DNA of 64,000 nucleotides from Sporosarcina sp. ACRSL (GCF_022346605.1 NZ_JAKRNT010000006.1:62001-126000), one strand, 5' to 3'; positions 7,218-14,972 are shown, counted from the first letter of the stretch. Program-made: numbers and translations. Notes: generated from the sequence alone by a model not told the origin.

Positions 7218-7859
7218 TTAATTCTGCTTTTCTGTCGAACCAAAGACTTCATCTACCTCTTTACCGAATAATTGGAAGATGTAGTGTTTCTCTTGTTCTT
7301 CCGAAGCAACGCCTGTCGCTAACCCTTCGGGCATTTTCCCACCTTGAATAAACATTAAAATATTATGGTCATCGTCAACTGTTGAAAAATCACCTTTTTT
7401 CCAACGTTTTAATATATCTAGATACATTTCATGACGTACATATTTATCATACTGTGCATTGCGTCCATATTTATCTTTGTTTTCTTCTACCATCTGTATT
7501 AAAATGTCGATTCTTTCTGGTGTAATCATAATAGAATCTTCTTTTATTTCAGCGATAATCTTTTGGTGCGCCATCTCTTGAATCACTTCTTCTACTAGAT
7601 TGCCAACGAAAGGTTCATCGCCACTTTTCCACTCATCAATCCTCTTGGAGAAAGTAGAATTCTCCCAACCCATGCCACTACTCGTATCCACTATCGATAC
7701 AAATTGTTCTTTTTCATCTTCTTTTGAATCGATATTTAATTCAGGCTCTGCAACTTTAGAAGCTTCATTTTCATAGTTCTTCTCCATAACTAAATATGTG
7801 ACACCTACACTCACCAACGCTGTTAAAACAACTATGCCTAAAACATGAATCCATTTCAT
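7218..7859 (-). CDS. Membrane-anchored protein of unknown function
   Basis: A 213-residue protein with one N-terminal hydrophobic helix (residues 4-24, an uncleaved anchor or signal peptide) and an acidic extracytoplasmic part. Near residues 93-130 the text reads EVIQEMAHQKIIAEIKEDSIMITPERI; it then contains a short lysine-rich stretch and MEGLATG-like loops. DUF6241-type proteins have this layout, but the match is not certain. Ribosome binding site GGAGG. The gene shares its 5' side with an unusual inverted repeat instead of an A site. Confidence 0.65.
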   Translation of the reverse strand: MKWIHVLGIVVLTALVSVGVTYLVMEKNYENEASKVAEPELNIDSKEDEKEQFVSIVDTSSGMGWENSTFSKRIDEWKSGDEPFVGNLVEEVIQEMAHQKIIAEIKEDSIMITPERIDILIQMVEENKDKYGRNAQYDKYVRHEMYLDILKRWKKGDFSTVDDDHNILMFIQGGKMPEGLATGVASEEQEKHYIFQLFGKEVDEVFGSTEKQN

Positions 7860-7903
7860 TTCCTTGCCTCCTAAATTGGAAATTATACAATCTGTTTTAA
7901 AGT

Positions 7904-7952
7904 GAATTTAATAAGCTAAACGACTTCGTAAGGTAATTAGCTTATTGAATTC
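7904..7952. repeat. Long inverted repeat between two cassette genes
   Basis: GAATTTAATAAGCTAA is mirrored by TTAGCTTATTGAATTC across a 17-bp centre. One mismatch breaks otherwise 16-bp arms. The AATAAG/CTTATT parts resemble the ends of the cassette sites, so it may be a rearranged site or a transcription terminator shared by the gene at 7957. Confidence 0.6.
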
Positions 7953-7956
7953 CACC

Positions 7957-8361
7957 TTACCGTAAAGTCTCAACCTTTTTCGTTTTAGCATTGAATTCTA
8001 TCGTTTCAGGTTGTTGTTCTTCTCCTAAAAGAGTGATTAGAGCAATATCATTACTTTTCCATTCAATAGAAGCATTCGAAGGATTGAGTCTACCTCCGTC
8101 GTTTGATATCAATCGATTAGTATATCTCCACCCACTTCTAATTCGAACCTTTGATGAACCAAAGAAAAATGCTGACCCCTTTTCTACTACTTTGACTTTG
8201 TGATTGCCATTAGGAGAAACACTGGAAACAAGCATTGTCTCTTGAAACTTCATATCATATAAAAAAATCCCTGGTCCCAACAGAAGAATGACTGTCAAAA
8301 TAAGGCATCCCCATTTTTTTTGCTCCTTAGTATCCAATTTTTCACCACTTTCACAAGACAT
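7957..8361 (-). CDS. Single-pass membrane protein of unknown function
   Basis: A 134-residue protein with a short cytoplasmic lysine-rich head, a membrane helix (about residues 17-35) and an extracytoplasmic beta-rich part: VSSVSPNGNHKVKVVEKGSAFFFGSSKVRIR. The pattern SPNGxHKVxVxExG, a beta hairpin ending in a glycine turn, recurs in small DUF5412-like Bacillales proteins. That family assignment is tentative. One gene in its own interval; intact. Confidence 0.65.
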   Translation of the reverse strand: MSCESGEKLDTKEQKKWGCLILTVILLLGPGIFLYDMKFQETMLVSSVSPNGNHKVKVVEKGSAFFFGSSKVRIRSGWRYTNRLISNDGGRLNPSNASIEWKSNDIALITLLGEEQQPETIEFNAKTKKVETLR

Positions 8362-8400
8362 TTCTTTTCCATCTTACTTCGACCCTAATAATCTCATCGC

Positions 8401-8495
8401 CTTGTTCAACTAACCTGCCTCGTTAGTTGAACAAGAATAAAAAGCCGTCTAGTAGCTCACTGATCTTCAAGTAAAGCCCCAGTCGGTAACTGTTA
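8401..8495 (-). repeat. Cassette recombination-site repeat (A plus degenerate B)
   Basis: Site A at 8401-8435 has extended perfect arms (CTTGTTCAACTAA/TTAGTTGAACAAG). The AGCC..GGCT-type terminator hairpin follows. B at 8465-8495 is worn (AGCCCCAGTCGGTAAC). Confidence 0.8.
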
Positions 8496-8508
8496 TGTTA
8501 CTCAATTT

Positions 8509-9426
8509 CTATGACATCAGGTCTATGGCATAATGGAAGAACTTTTCAGCATTGGGAGTTTGTTTTCCTTTTTTTCGATGCACTAATCTAATTGCAATAA
8601 AATTATTAGCTGGACTTACAAATAAATACTTTCCTTCATAACCGCTCATTCCGTAACCGATATATTTAGAACTTTTATCGTGAGCTGTTAGCCAAAGATA
8701 TCCCCATTTTCTATCAATGTTTTGAGTTGGTTTTGTTGAATCCTGAATCCACTTTTCTGATAATATTCTTTGTTCTTTCCACAATCCATTATTTAAGTAG
8801 AGATGTGCGAACTTAGCTAAATCAATTCCCGTTAATGCAAGACCAGCATATGGGTAAGGATTTTGACTTTTATCTCTTAGCCATGACCAATTAGTAATTC
8901 CCAGTGGTTTAAATATTCGCCGTGATAAATATTCGTCTAATGATTCCCCACTTAACTTTTCAACAATTCCCGAAATAAGAGCAACTGCTTCGTTATTATA
9001 CTTAGAAACTTTTCCAGGAATATTTTCTAATTCCATTGAAAGTGCGTATTCAACACAATTATCTGCATTACTCAGTTCGATATCATGACCTAAAGTTTTT
9101 ATGCCTGATGTATGTGTTAGAATGTGCCAAATGGTTATGTCCTTCTTAGGATCATCATTTAACGAAGGGAAAATTGAACCTATTGGCGTATGTAATGTAT
9201 CAATGTATCCTTCGTCTAATAATAGTCCAATAGCTGTTCCCGCAAATACCTTTGTTAGTGAATTGAGTTGGATTGGATCTTTGGTGTTTGAATAGTTTTT
9301 ATAGAATAATCTGCCATCCTTAATAATTATAAACTCGTCTGATCCTTCATTCTGACAATATTCATCAAAAGCCCTTAGCTTTTCTTCATTTACATCCACT
9401 TTTCCAGTCTCAAATAATAGATTCAT
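8509..9426 (-). CDS. Serine hydrolase of the beta-lactamase (class C/AmpC-like) fold
   Basis: A 305-residue protein without a signal peptide. The catalytic SxxK is SLTK at residues 56-59 and the YxN-type motif is YNN at 143-145. HTSGIKTL and GLALTGIDLAKFAHLYLNNG are typical of the Beta-lactamase domain group that also includes esterases and D-amino-acid peptidases. The lack of a secretion signal argues for a cytoplasmic esterase or amidase rather than antibiotic resistance. Length is short but complete. Single-gene cassette. Confidence 0.8.
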   Translation of the reverse strand: MNLLFETGKVDVNEEKLRAFDEYCQNEGSDEFIIIKDGRLFYKNYSNTKDPIQLNSLTKVFAGTAIGLLLDEGYIDTLHTPIGSIFPSLNDDPKKDITIWHILTHTSGIKTLGHDIELSNADNCVEYALSMELENIPGKVSKYNNEAVALISGIVEKLSGESLDEYLSRRIFKPLGITNWSWLRDKSQNPYPYAGLALTGIDLAKFAHLYLNNGLWKEQRILSEKWIQDSTKPTQNIDRKWGYLWLTAHDKSSKYIGYGMSGYEGKYLFVSPANNFIAIRLVHRKKGKQTPNAEKFFHYAIDLMS

Positions 9427-9481
9427 TATTTAAAGCTTCCTCCTTTAATTCTGTCCCCGTTAGAGGATAATATTAAATTAT

Positions 9482-9576
9482 CTTCTTCAACTAAACTGCC
9501 CCTTTAGTTGAAGAAGAAAAAAGAGCCGTCTAAGCAGCTCAAGGATCTTCAAGTAAGTACCCGTTAGTTGAATAAG
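9482..9576 (-). repeat. Cassette recombination-site repeat (A+B), near-canonical
   Basis: Site A at 9482-9516 has 13-bp arms (CTTCTTCAACTAA/TTAGTTGAAGAAG). The hairpin GAGCTGCTTAGACGGCTC is followed by T6 on the minus strand, and B is at 9547-9576. Confidence 0.88.
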
Positions 9577-9581
9577 AAATT

Positions 9582-10115
9582 TTATTTTTTAACGCCATAA
9601 TGTAATTCCACAAATTGATTGAAGTTCCTAGTTCCTTTCAACGTAAGGTCTAATTGATAATCTCCTTTATTAAATAACGGAATTCCTTTTCCTATTATGA
9701 CTGGGGCAACTGTTAAAATAATTTCATCAACTAATTTTTCTTTTACAAAATGATGTAACAATTCCCCTCCACCAACAATCCAAATGTCTCTTCTTTCTTG
9801 ATTTTTCAATTTATTAGTAATACTAACTATGTCATCATTAATAAATTTGACATCTTCGGTATCTTCAATTGAAGATCTTGTAAATACATAGCACTCTTTA
9901 TTTTTATATGGAAATTCCCTTGTTTCGTGTCTAATTATCCAATCATAAGTTTTTTTACCTATTAAAACTGTATCTACGGTCTCATAAAACTCTGAATATC
10001 CGTTATCTCCTTCACCTTCAACATTAAATAGCCATTCTAAAGATTCGTCTTCTGTAGCAATATACCCGTCTAAACTCACAGCAATATACAATACCAAATT
10101 TCGTTTTTTACTCAT
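9582..10115 (-). CDS. Dihydrofolate-reductase-fold protein (RibD C-terminal type)
   Basis: A 177-residue protein whose N-terminus NLVLYIAVSLDGYIATEDES matches the conserved start of the RibD_C/DHFR-like family. TVLIGKKTYDWI and DIWIVGGGELLHHFVKEKLVDEI follow, and the last contains the NADPH-binding glycine run. The family reduces pteridine- or pyrimidine-like substrates; the exact reaction is unknown. I chose the ATG at 10115 because AAGGAGG lies 5 nt upstream; an in-frame GTG lies 33 nt earlier without such support. DHFR genes are classic integron cargo, but this one is not a DfrA or DfrB protein. Confidence 0.85.
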   Translation of the reverse strand: MSKKRNLVLYIAVSLDGYIATEDESLEWLFNVEGEGDNGYSEFYETVDTVLIGKKTYDWIIRHETREFPYKNKECYVFTRSSIEDTEDVKFINDDIVSITNKLKNQERRDIWIVGGGELLHHFVKEKLVDEIILTVAPVIIGKGIPLFNKGDYQLDLTLKGTRNFNQFVELHYGVKK

Positions 10116-10177
10116 AGTATCCTCCTTATAGACACAAGTGGAATGCACGTTCTTATATACAGCAATACTTTTCTACT

Positions 10178-10206
10178 CTTCAACTAAACTGCGTTAGTTG
10201 AATAAG
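10178..10206 (-). repeat. Shortened cassette A site
   Basis: TTCAACTAA, only five centre bases (ACTGC), then GTTAGTTGAATAAG. No B site follows. Confidence 0.65.
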
Positions 10207-10236
10207 AAAAAGTCACTAAAACGTTCCAAAACATCA

Positions 10237-10986
10237 TCAACTGTCATATCTGGAAGTTAATTTAACAAAAGTTTTAATAAAAGCTCTGAGAACTTCACCT
10301 AGTTCATTCTTTTTACTAAGCCAAATATAGTGTTCAGCCCCTTTAATTTCGATATATCTAGAATTACTAATAAGACTGGAAATCTGCCTAATTGACCAAG
10401 AAGGACGAATATCATTTTCTGCATAAATAAACAATGAGGGTATTTGAAGTTGTGAGATATCCTTTAGTAACAGTGGTTTTTTAATGAATGCTCTCCAAGA
10501 ATTAATCAGTGAACGATGAACCATCACATTAGCCTCATACTCAAAATCTGGTTTCAATTCACCAATTTCTTCTTTTTTTCGATTATAGACGTCCTTCCAG
10601 TCCCTATCATTTTGTACTCCAGTTCCCGATATAGATACATATCCTAAAATAGACTGAGGAAATAACAATGAGTAAGCTAAACCTAAATCAGCTCCCCAAG
10701 AGTGACCAATTACCACCCACTTTTTAAACCCGTACTCTTTACGAATTCTTTCCATATCTTCAAGACAAGATTCTAAATCATACCCGTTTCCATCGTAATC
10801 GGAACGACCACAACCTTTAGGATCAAACATTATAACCTCACAAATATCAGCAATAAGAAAAGACAATGGTTCTAAATAATTACTAGATCCAGGTCCGCCA
10901 CTTATTAAAATGACTGGAAGACTGCCATTTCCTCTTTTTTCAGTCCATATCCTTCCATTATCAACTGTAATGTATTTTTCAACCAC
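10237..10986 (-). CDS. Alpha/beta hydrolase, proline-iminopeptidase-like
   Basis: A protein of about 249 residues with the alpha/beta hydrolase signature. The oxyanion region is SGGPGSSNYL, the nucleophile elbow GHSWGADLG holds the catalytic Ser, the acid is in YAENDIRPS and the histidine in KGAEHYIWLS. DPKGCGRSD is the usual DxxGxGxS stretch. The combination GGPG plus GxSxG fits the proline iminopeptidase branch (peptidase S33), but general esterases look the same. I take GTG at 10986 as the start because AAGGG is 8 nt upstream; GTG at 10995 is the alternative. Confidence 0.8.
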   Translation of the reverse strand: MVEKYITVDNGRIWTEKRGNGSLPVILISGGPGSSNYLEPLSFLIADICEVIMFDPKGCGRSDYDGNGYDLESCLEDMERIRKEYGFKKWVVIGHSWGADLGLAYSLLFPQSILGYVSISGTGVQNDRDWKDVYNRKKEEIGELKPDFEYEANVMVHRSLINSWRAFIKKPLLLKDISQLQIPSLFIYAENDIRPSWSIRQISSLISNSRYIEIKGAEHYIWLSKKNELGEVLRAFIKTFVKLTSRYDS

Positions 10987-11042
10987 CAATATCACCCTTT
11001 GTTATCTGCTTTAAGAACTTTACTTAGTTAAACAAACCCTTT

Positions 11043-11125
11043 CTTCATCAAAACTGCTTCTTTAGTTCAATAAGAAAAAATGCTTTCACCCCTTCTTGAA
11101 GTAAAGCACCCGTTAGTTGAATAAG
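11043..11125 (-). repeat. Cassette recombination-site repeat (A+B)
   Basis: Site A at 11043-11074 is worn in its left arm; B at 11095-11125 is near-canonical. The middle is the TGCTTT/AAAGCA hairpin with a T-run on the minus strand. Confidence 0.8.
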
Positions 11126-11154
11126 GACCTAGATTTTCTAATTTATATAATCTC

Positions 11155-11494
11155 TTAACTTAATGGACCGTAAATTTCAATGAATTTCCCGCTGTAAGCA
11201 TCTATAACTACAGTAGGTTCTTTTCCATTATATATAACCGTGATTTCCCATTTATATCTATTGAAAAAACGACCTTCACGTTCAATTAAGTTAGCGATGA
11301 TATTTTCTGGAGTAACTTTCAATCCTACATCTAGATTTGCTTTTTCCCAACCTTCCGGTGGATTTTTAAGGATTTCTTCAGCTCTTTTTTACTGCTTCAT
11401 ACGTTGTTAGAATGGGTTTTTCATAAAAAAATGTAAAAGTTACCACTGACATTAGTGATATTAGTAAGGCACATATCAAGATATTCTTTTTCAT
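11155..11494 (-). pseudogene. Secreted or membrane-anchored PepSY-like protein, frameshifted
   Basis: The gene starts MKKNILICALLISLMSVVTF, a signal peptide or anchor, and stops after the lysines of the A6 run near 11385. One frame over, it continues RAEEILKNPPEGWEKANLDVG to ITVIYNGKEPTVVIDAYSGK and a stop at 11155. Removing one A restores about 112 residues. The end, with a strand pair and DAYSGKFIEIYG, looks like a PepSY domain, a fold that often inhibits or regulates proteases. One-base homopolymer frameshift. Confidence 0.6.
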
Positions 11495-11636
11495 GAAATA
11501 GCTCTCTCCTTCTTAGTCGTAGAACTTCCCTAACACAACATCCCTTTGGACTTCAATATCACCAGAAGATACTATCTGTCCCCCACCAGCTTATCATTCT
11601 TTTATTCCCCCTTCTCATGAAGCTTTTATTTTAACT

Positions 11637-11753
11637 AAATCCCCTGATTTCTGAACACAAGTTAAATAACACTCTTAACTAACCTGCCTCGTTAGTTCAA
11701 TAAAAAATGGGCTTTACTCCTTCTTGAAGTAAAGCACCCGTTAGTTGAAGAAG
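11637..11753 (-). repeat. Cassette repeat (A+B) with conserved upstream extension
   Basis: The extension at 11637-11670 (TGAACACAAGTTAAATAACA) is shared with 1369 and 13134. Site A is at 11672-11704 and B at 11723-11753. The GGGCTTTACT/AGTAAAGCACCC terminator hairpin lies between. Confidence 0.8.
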
Positions 11754-11762
11754 AAAGAGGCG

Positions 11763-11793
11763 CTTATTCAACAATCGCACCCGATTGCTGAAG
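11763..11793 (-). repeat. Variant B-like site with different arms
   Basis: TTCAACAATCG-CACC-CGATTGCTGAA is a near-perfect palindrome. It keeps the B centre GCACCCG but has AACAAT in place of AACTAA, so it may be a diverged recombination site. Confidence 0.45.
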
Positions 11794-11943
11794 ATTGTTA
11801 TTGAAGTAAACTGCTCTACATTACGGTTCGCGGAAGCGTGCACTTTTTTGCACGGCTAATGTTGTGCTTTCTTTTTGCATTTTTGTTATTGACTTCGCAT
11901 AGTTGGTCTTATACTGTACGATGCACTATTCAAATTGTTAGCT

Positions 11944-12483
11944 TTATAATCCGAGTCTGGCACCTACTTCTGCATACTCTATATCTTTTCTTTCCGCATT
12001 CCAATTACCCCCTGTTTGTCCGTCCCATATCGCTCCTGTTTCAACGAAACCGACAGACGCAAACAACTTCCGGACGGCTTCGTTTACCATCCAATATGAT
12101 GTAGCAACTGCATCGGCTTTTCCTTGTGGAAACGACTTTATATAATCAATAACTTTCATCATTGCTTGTTTGCCAAATCCTTTGCCTTGATGCTTTTTAT
12201 CAATCATAAAGCGATTAAGTCCATAAGTAGATTTATCTCCATATTTTTCACATAAAAATGCACTTTCCGCCAGTTCGTAAAATCCAATATCGACATATCC
12301 TATGACTTCATCATTGTTGCATATAGCGAAGATCATAGGAGGTTTTTCGTCGTTGAGTATCTTTACATAGGCTTTAGCTAAACAATATATGCTGGAATCC
12401 ACATTTCCTTTCTGCTCGTCTGTTATGCTTAACTTCAACACTGCCTCAAAATTATCGTGGGTAATTTTTCTTAATTCAATCAT
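11944..12483 (-). CDS. GNAT acetyltransferase, BltD/PaiA-like (copy 3)
   Basis: A 179-residue third member of the set at 2459 and 3311. It has MIELRKITHDNFEAV, MIFAICNNDEVIGYVDIG, the acetyl-CoA loop QGKGFGKQAM (99-108) and NEAVRKLFASVGFVETGAI. The C-terminus is extended after the last strand. The start follows only a weak ribosome binding site (AGGGAAGAA). Upstream lies a GC-rich segment unlike anything else in the window, so this cassette may have come with foreign flanking DNA. Confidence 0.8.
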   Translation of the reverse strand: MIELRKITHDNFEAVLKLSITDEQKGNVDSSIYCLAKAYVKILNDEKPPMIFAICNNDEVIGYVDIGFYELAESAFLCEKYGDKSTYGLNRFMIDKKHQGKGFGKQAMMKVIDYIKSFPQGKADAVATSYWMVNEAVRKLFASVGFVETGAIWDGQTGGNWNAERKDIEYAEVGARLGL

Positions 12484-12519
12484 TTTTCTTCCCTACTTCC
12501 GAAAATATAAATTCGCTGC

Positions 12520-12665
12520 ATCTGCCCGTAACGCCGTTCCCGTCCCCAAGGGCAAGGGCGAAGCGCAGCGCCGACAGGCGGCGCGTCCTGTCCGGCTGCT
12601 GCCCGCCCGATGCCATGCGGAACGCTAGGCGATGGGGCGGCTGCCGGACAGCGTTCCACGCACAC
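12520..12665. other. GC-rich structured island
   Basis: About 145 bp of roughly 65-70% GC inside AT-rich DNA, directly upstream of the GNAT gene. It holds GGAACGCT (12620) mirrored by AGCGTTCC (12650). A second, larger imperfect stem pairs GTCCGGC (about 12590) with GCCGGAC (about 12643). No RNA family is recognised. It could be a recombination site (attC-like) from a different array, a structured RNA, or other imported DNA. Confidence 0.5.
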
Positions 12666-12668
12666 GCA

Positions 12669-12743
12669 ACATTCGATTCTGCAAGTGCAGAAATGGAACG
12701 ATTGGAAAAAAGAAAGCAACAAGAACAGCAGCTCGCTGCTTGA
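12669..12743 (+). pseudogene. Possible C-terminal gene remnant
   Basis: Codons 12669-12740 read TFDSASAEMERLEKRKQQEQ plus QLAA and a stop. This is a charged coiled-coil tail that looks protein-like, and the frame is open upstream into the GC-rich island. There is no plausible start, so at most it is the end of a lost gene. Confidence 0.25.
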
Positions 12744-13043
12744 TATAAAATGTATCTTGCTTGGTAGTACAAAACGAATTTACTACTTTTTTACTACCTT
12801 TCAAGACAAAAATATAAAAATTTCTAAGAGCATTTAAGAACATCTCCCATAACACAAAATGCCGAAGTGCCTGCATAGGCAGGCTTTAACGTCATTTAAG
12901 GAATTATAAAAAGATATTAAAAAACTAACTTGAGATTGCTATAACAATAATAGAAAAAATGACTTGATAAACAAAAAACTTTAAGAGGCTCACACATTTC
13001 AACTCCAATAATCAAATCTTGTTTATTCTATTATTCGCCCTTT
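12744..13043. other. AT-rich gap without gene
   Basis: No convincing reading frame. The only structure seen is a small perfect hairpin GCCTGC-ATAG-GCAGGC at 12869-12884. Confidence 0.4.
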
Positions 13044-13161
13044 GTTATTCAAGTATCCTGACCCGTTAGCAGAAAGGTTGCCGCCTAATTTAACAATTGC
13101 ACTCGTTTTATTTCTCGCCTGTTAGTATTCAACGAAATGGCCCGATTGTTGAACACAAGTT
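13044..13161 (-). repeat. Run of worn cassette sites
   Basis: Several degenerate half-sites follow one another: TATTCAAGTATCCTGACCCG then TTAGC at 13046-13070, a CCTGTTAGTATTCAA form near 13118-13132, and GGCCCGATTGTTGAACAC at 13139-13156. The last belongs to the extension shared with 1369 and 11637. They suggest cassettes lost by deletion. Confidence 0.5.
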
Positions 13162-13170
13162 AAACATCGA

Positions 13171-13244
13171 TCTTCAACTAAACTGCTCCGTTAGTTGAAC
13201 AACAAGAGAGAGCAGTCAAGCAGCCTGTAAAGCACCCGTTCAAT
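13171..13244 (-). repeat. Cassette recombination-site repeat (A plus truncated B)
   Basis: Site A at 13171-13202 is canonical. The hairpin is worn. B (TGTAAAGCACCCGTTCAA) is cut short, and the stop codon of the next gene lies in it. Confidence 0.75.
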
Positions 13245-13779
13245 GCCAACCTGTCTTTTCTGTTCCGTCCATATAATTGACTTTTACTTCCGGATCATAA
13301 TTAACAGGGGTCTCTGAAAAGCTATACCATATTCGTCCCTTACTTGTTGCTATGATTGTTGCTTTGGTGAAATCTTGGTCTTTATATTTTATCTCAAGCG
13401 TCTCAATCAAAGGGTCGTTAATTACCCCGAAAGTCAGGGATATTAATTCATTATCCTTCGACTTTTTCCTTGTTGGCTTTAAGTTACTAAACATTCGGGT
13501 CAGCATTCTATCCTCTTCATTGAATTGCTTACTTCCTGATCCAAACACCCACCTAAAACCAAGAAGGGTCTTTTCGATTGATGCTACTGATAAAACATCA
13601 CCATGGCTGCCATAAAACATAATGATGTGATCATTAAAGTCAATAGTGTGGAAAACTTCATCAATTTGAACATTCGATTCTCTTATAGCTTCATCTAAAT
13701 CCCTATAATTCACTTTATAGTAAGCGAAAATAATGAGGATTATAAATGACAAAAAGAACATAACCAATTTCACTTTCAT
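13240..13779 (-). CDS. Single-pass membrane-anchored protein, unknown
   Basis: A 179-residue protein. Residues 4-21 form a hydrophobic anchor with a short basic head. The outer part is beta-rich (DEVFHTIDFNDHIIMFYGSH, LLGFRWVFGSGSKQFNEED). The VSEVFHTxxxxxHxIVFYxS layout is seen in small Bacillales proteins of unknown role. The stop codon lies within the truncated B site, so the 3' end of the gene and the recombination site are fused. Confidence 0.65.
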   Translation of the reverse strand: MKVKLVMFFLSFIILIIFAYYKVNYRDLDEAIRESNVQIDEVFHTIDFNDHIIMFYGSHGDVLSVASIEKTLLGFRWVFGSGSKQFNEEDRMLTRMFSNLKPTRKKSKDNELISLTFGVINDPLIETLEIKYKDQDFTKATIIATSKGRIWYSFSETPVNYDPEVKVNYMDGTEKTGWH

Positions 13780-13830
13780 ATACCATCCCCCCTCGTATAT
13801 GTAGTAAAAGCTTTAATAGCAATGTTTCAT

Positions 13831-13921
13831 CTTATTTAACTAACCTGCCCAGTTAGTTCAATAAGAATTAATCCCCCAGCAGCTCAACGATCTTCAAGTA
13901 AAGCACCCGTTAGTTACAATA
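13831..13921 (-). repeat. Cassette recombination-site repeat (A+B)
   Basis: Site A is at 13831-13865 and B at 13892-13921. The middle CAGCAGCTCAACGATC lacks its pairing arm, as in the repeat at 4693. Confidence 0.8.
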
Positions 13922-13922
13922 T

Positions 13923-14198
13923 TTATCGCAGAATCGCTGGCGGTATTCCACCTTCTGTTGTGAAATAAGCAAAAAGTGTAAATGCCAAAATAATACTCGC
14001 AATAGCTATAACAATAAATGATAGAACGGGTTTGAATTGCTGTTTTAACGATTTAATACCAATGAATAAGCTTACTAAACTTATGATAAAACAAATGATT
14101 GCACCGAATACATTGTTCATTCTTGGCAAAAAAGCTCCGAAGAATAAAATAAAGAATAATACTTGTAGACTTATTCCAACCCTCAATGTATTTTTCAT
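13923..14198 (-). CDS. Small three-helix membrane protein
   Basis: A 91-residue hydrophobic protein with three likely membrane helices (about 8-24, 30-48 and 59-80) and a basic loop KSLKQQFK between helices 2 and 3. No family recognised. Its stop codon is within 2 bp of the B site. A GGGGATGATTT stretch precedes the ATG. Confidence 0.65.
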   Translation of the reverse strand: MKNTLRVGISLQVLFFILFFGAFLPRMNNVFGAIICFIISLVSLFIGIKSLKQQFKPVLSFIVIAIASIILAFTLFAYFTTEGGIPPAILR

Positions 14199-14235
14199 CT
14201 AAATCATCCCCTCTACACCCTTTATTCAAAATATG

Positions 14236-14337
14236 CTTTTGCATTAACCTGCCCCGTTAGTTCAATAAGAACAATGATCCGTCCGTCATAGTATTCCAAT
14301 GCTCTTCAAATACAGCAAACTTTTATTCAGGAAATAA
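14236..14337 (-). repeat. Cassette repeat, A plus degenerate B
   Basis: Site A at 14236-14269 is clear. The middle (TGATCCGTC...CAATGCTCTTC) is the same variant seen at 16931 and 34472, and B at 14303-14337 is strongly worn. Confidence 0.7.
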
Positions 14338-14358
14338 GAAAGTCATCCTCAGCTCTAT

Positions 14359-14736
14359 CTATTCCTTTAGGAGTAATACGGGTTCTTGCTCACTATATCT
14401 TGAGTATGTCCATGCTCCGATGGTCATGCTCGAACAAGATTCGTCCTGACAGTAGAAGATATAGGTCTGCCTGTCTGTCCGCACCGACACTCCATAATGA
14501 AACGGATAACGCCCCCCCTTGTTTCGGTCTACACTTGGAGCAATGGCACGAACTTTCTCCGTCTCCACGAGCTGCTGATACTCTTTACTTTCCACGACGA
14601 GCTGCACCATCTCGCTTAAAATAACCTGGTCCTTTTCATTTGGCGTGTACATTCCTACCCAATAATCTTTTCCGAAATGGTACACGTTTAAGAGAACACT
14701 TACTACTAATAGAAACAATAGCAGCCCCTTTTTCAT
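14359..14736 (-). CDS. Small secreted or anchored protein
   Basis: A 125-residue protein starting MKKGLLLFLLVVSVLLNVYH, a signal anchor. A soluble part with YGVSVRTDRQTYIFYCQDES and two cysteines (CQDESC) follows, which could form a disulfide outside the cell. Ends LLLKE. No family recognised. Single-gene cassette. Confidence 0.65.
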   Translation of the reverse strand: MKKGLLLFLLVVSVLLNVYHFGKDYWVGMYTPNEKDQVILSEMVQLVVESKEYQQLVETEKVRAIAPSVDRNKGGRYPFHYGVSVRTDRQTYIFYCQDESCSSMTIGAWTYSRYSEQEPVLLLKE

Positions 14737-14840
14737 AGCAATTATCGGCCCTTCCTCTTTACCTATTGCCCAATACTAGCAAGCTGAAAAAAGTGATAAG
14801 TTTAAATATTTAATTTCGACAGAGTTAACATTTTCTAATT

Positions 14841-14921
14841 CTTGTTGAACTAAACTGCTGCTTTAGTTAAAGATGAAAAAGGCTTTACTCCTTTTTAAGT
14901 AAAGCACCCGTTAGTTTAAGT
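14841..14921 (-). repeat. Cassette recombination-site repeat (A+B)
   Basis: Site A is at 14841-14875 and B at 14890-14921. The GGCTTTACT/AGTAAAGC terminator hairpin with an A5 run lies between. Confidence 0.8.
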
Positions 14922-14972
14922 GAATTCCTTCACAAACTTATTGATAAAATTAAAAATAGCTGTTTTAAACCC

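Noticed and set aside
7904..7952. tRNA gene at the inverted repeat
   Set aside because: It forms only one stem and has no TTCRANY arm or cloverleaf.
8509..9426. Beta-lactamase resistance gene
   Set aside because: SxxK and YxN motifs are present, but there is no signal peptide and many esterases and peptidases share the fold.
12476..12876. Overlapping minus-strand frames in the GC-rich island as genes
   Set aside because: They exist only because high GC removes stop codons. They lack ribosome binding sites, overlap each other and resemble no family.
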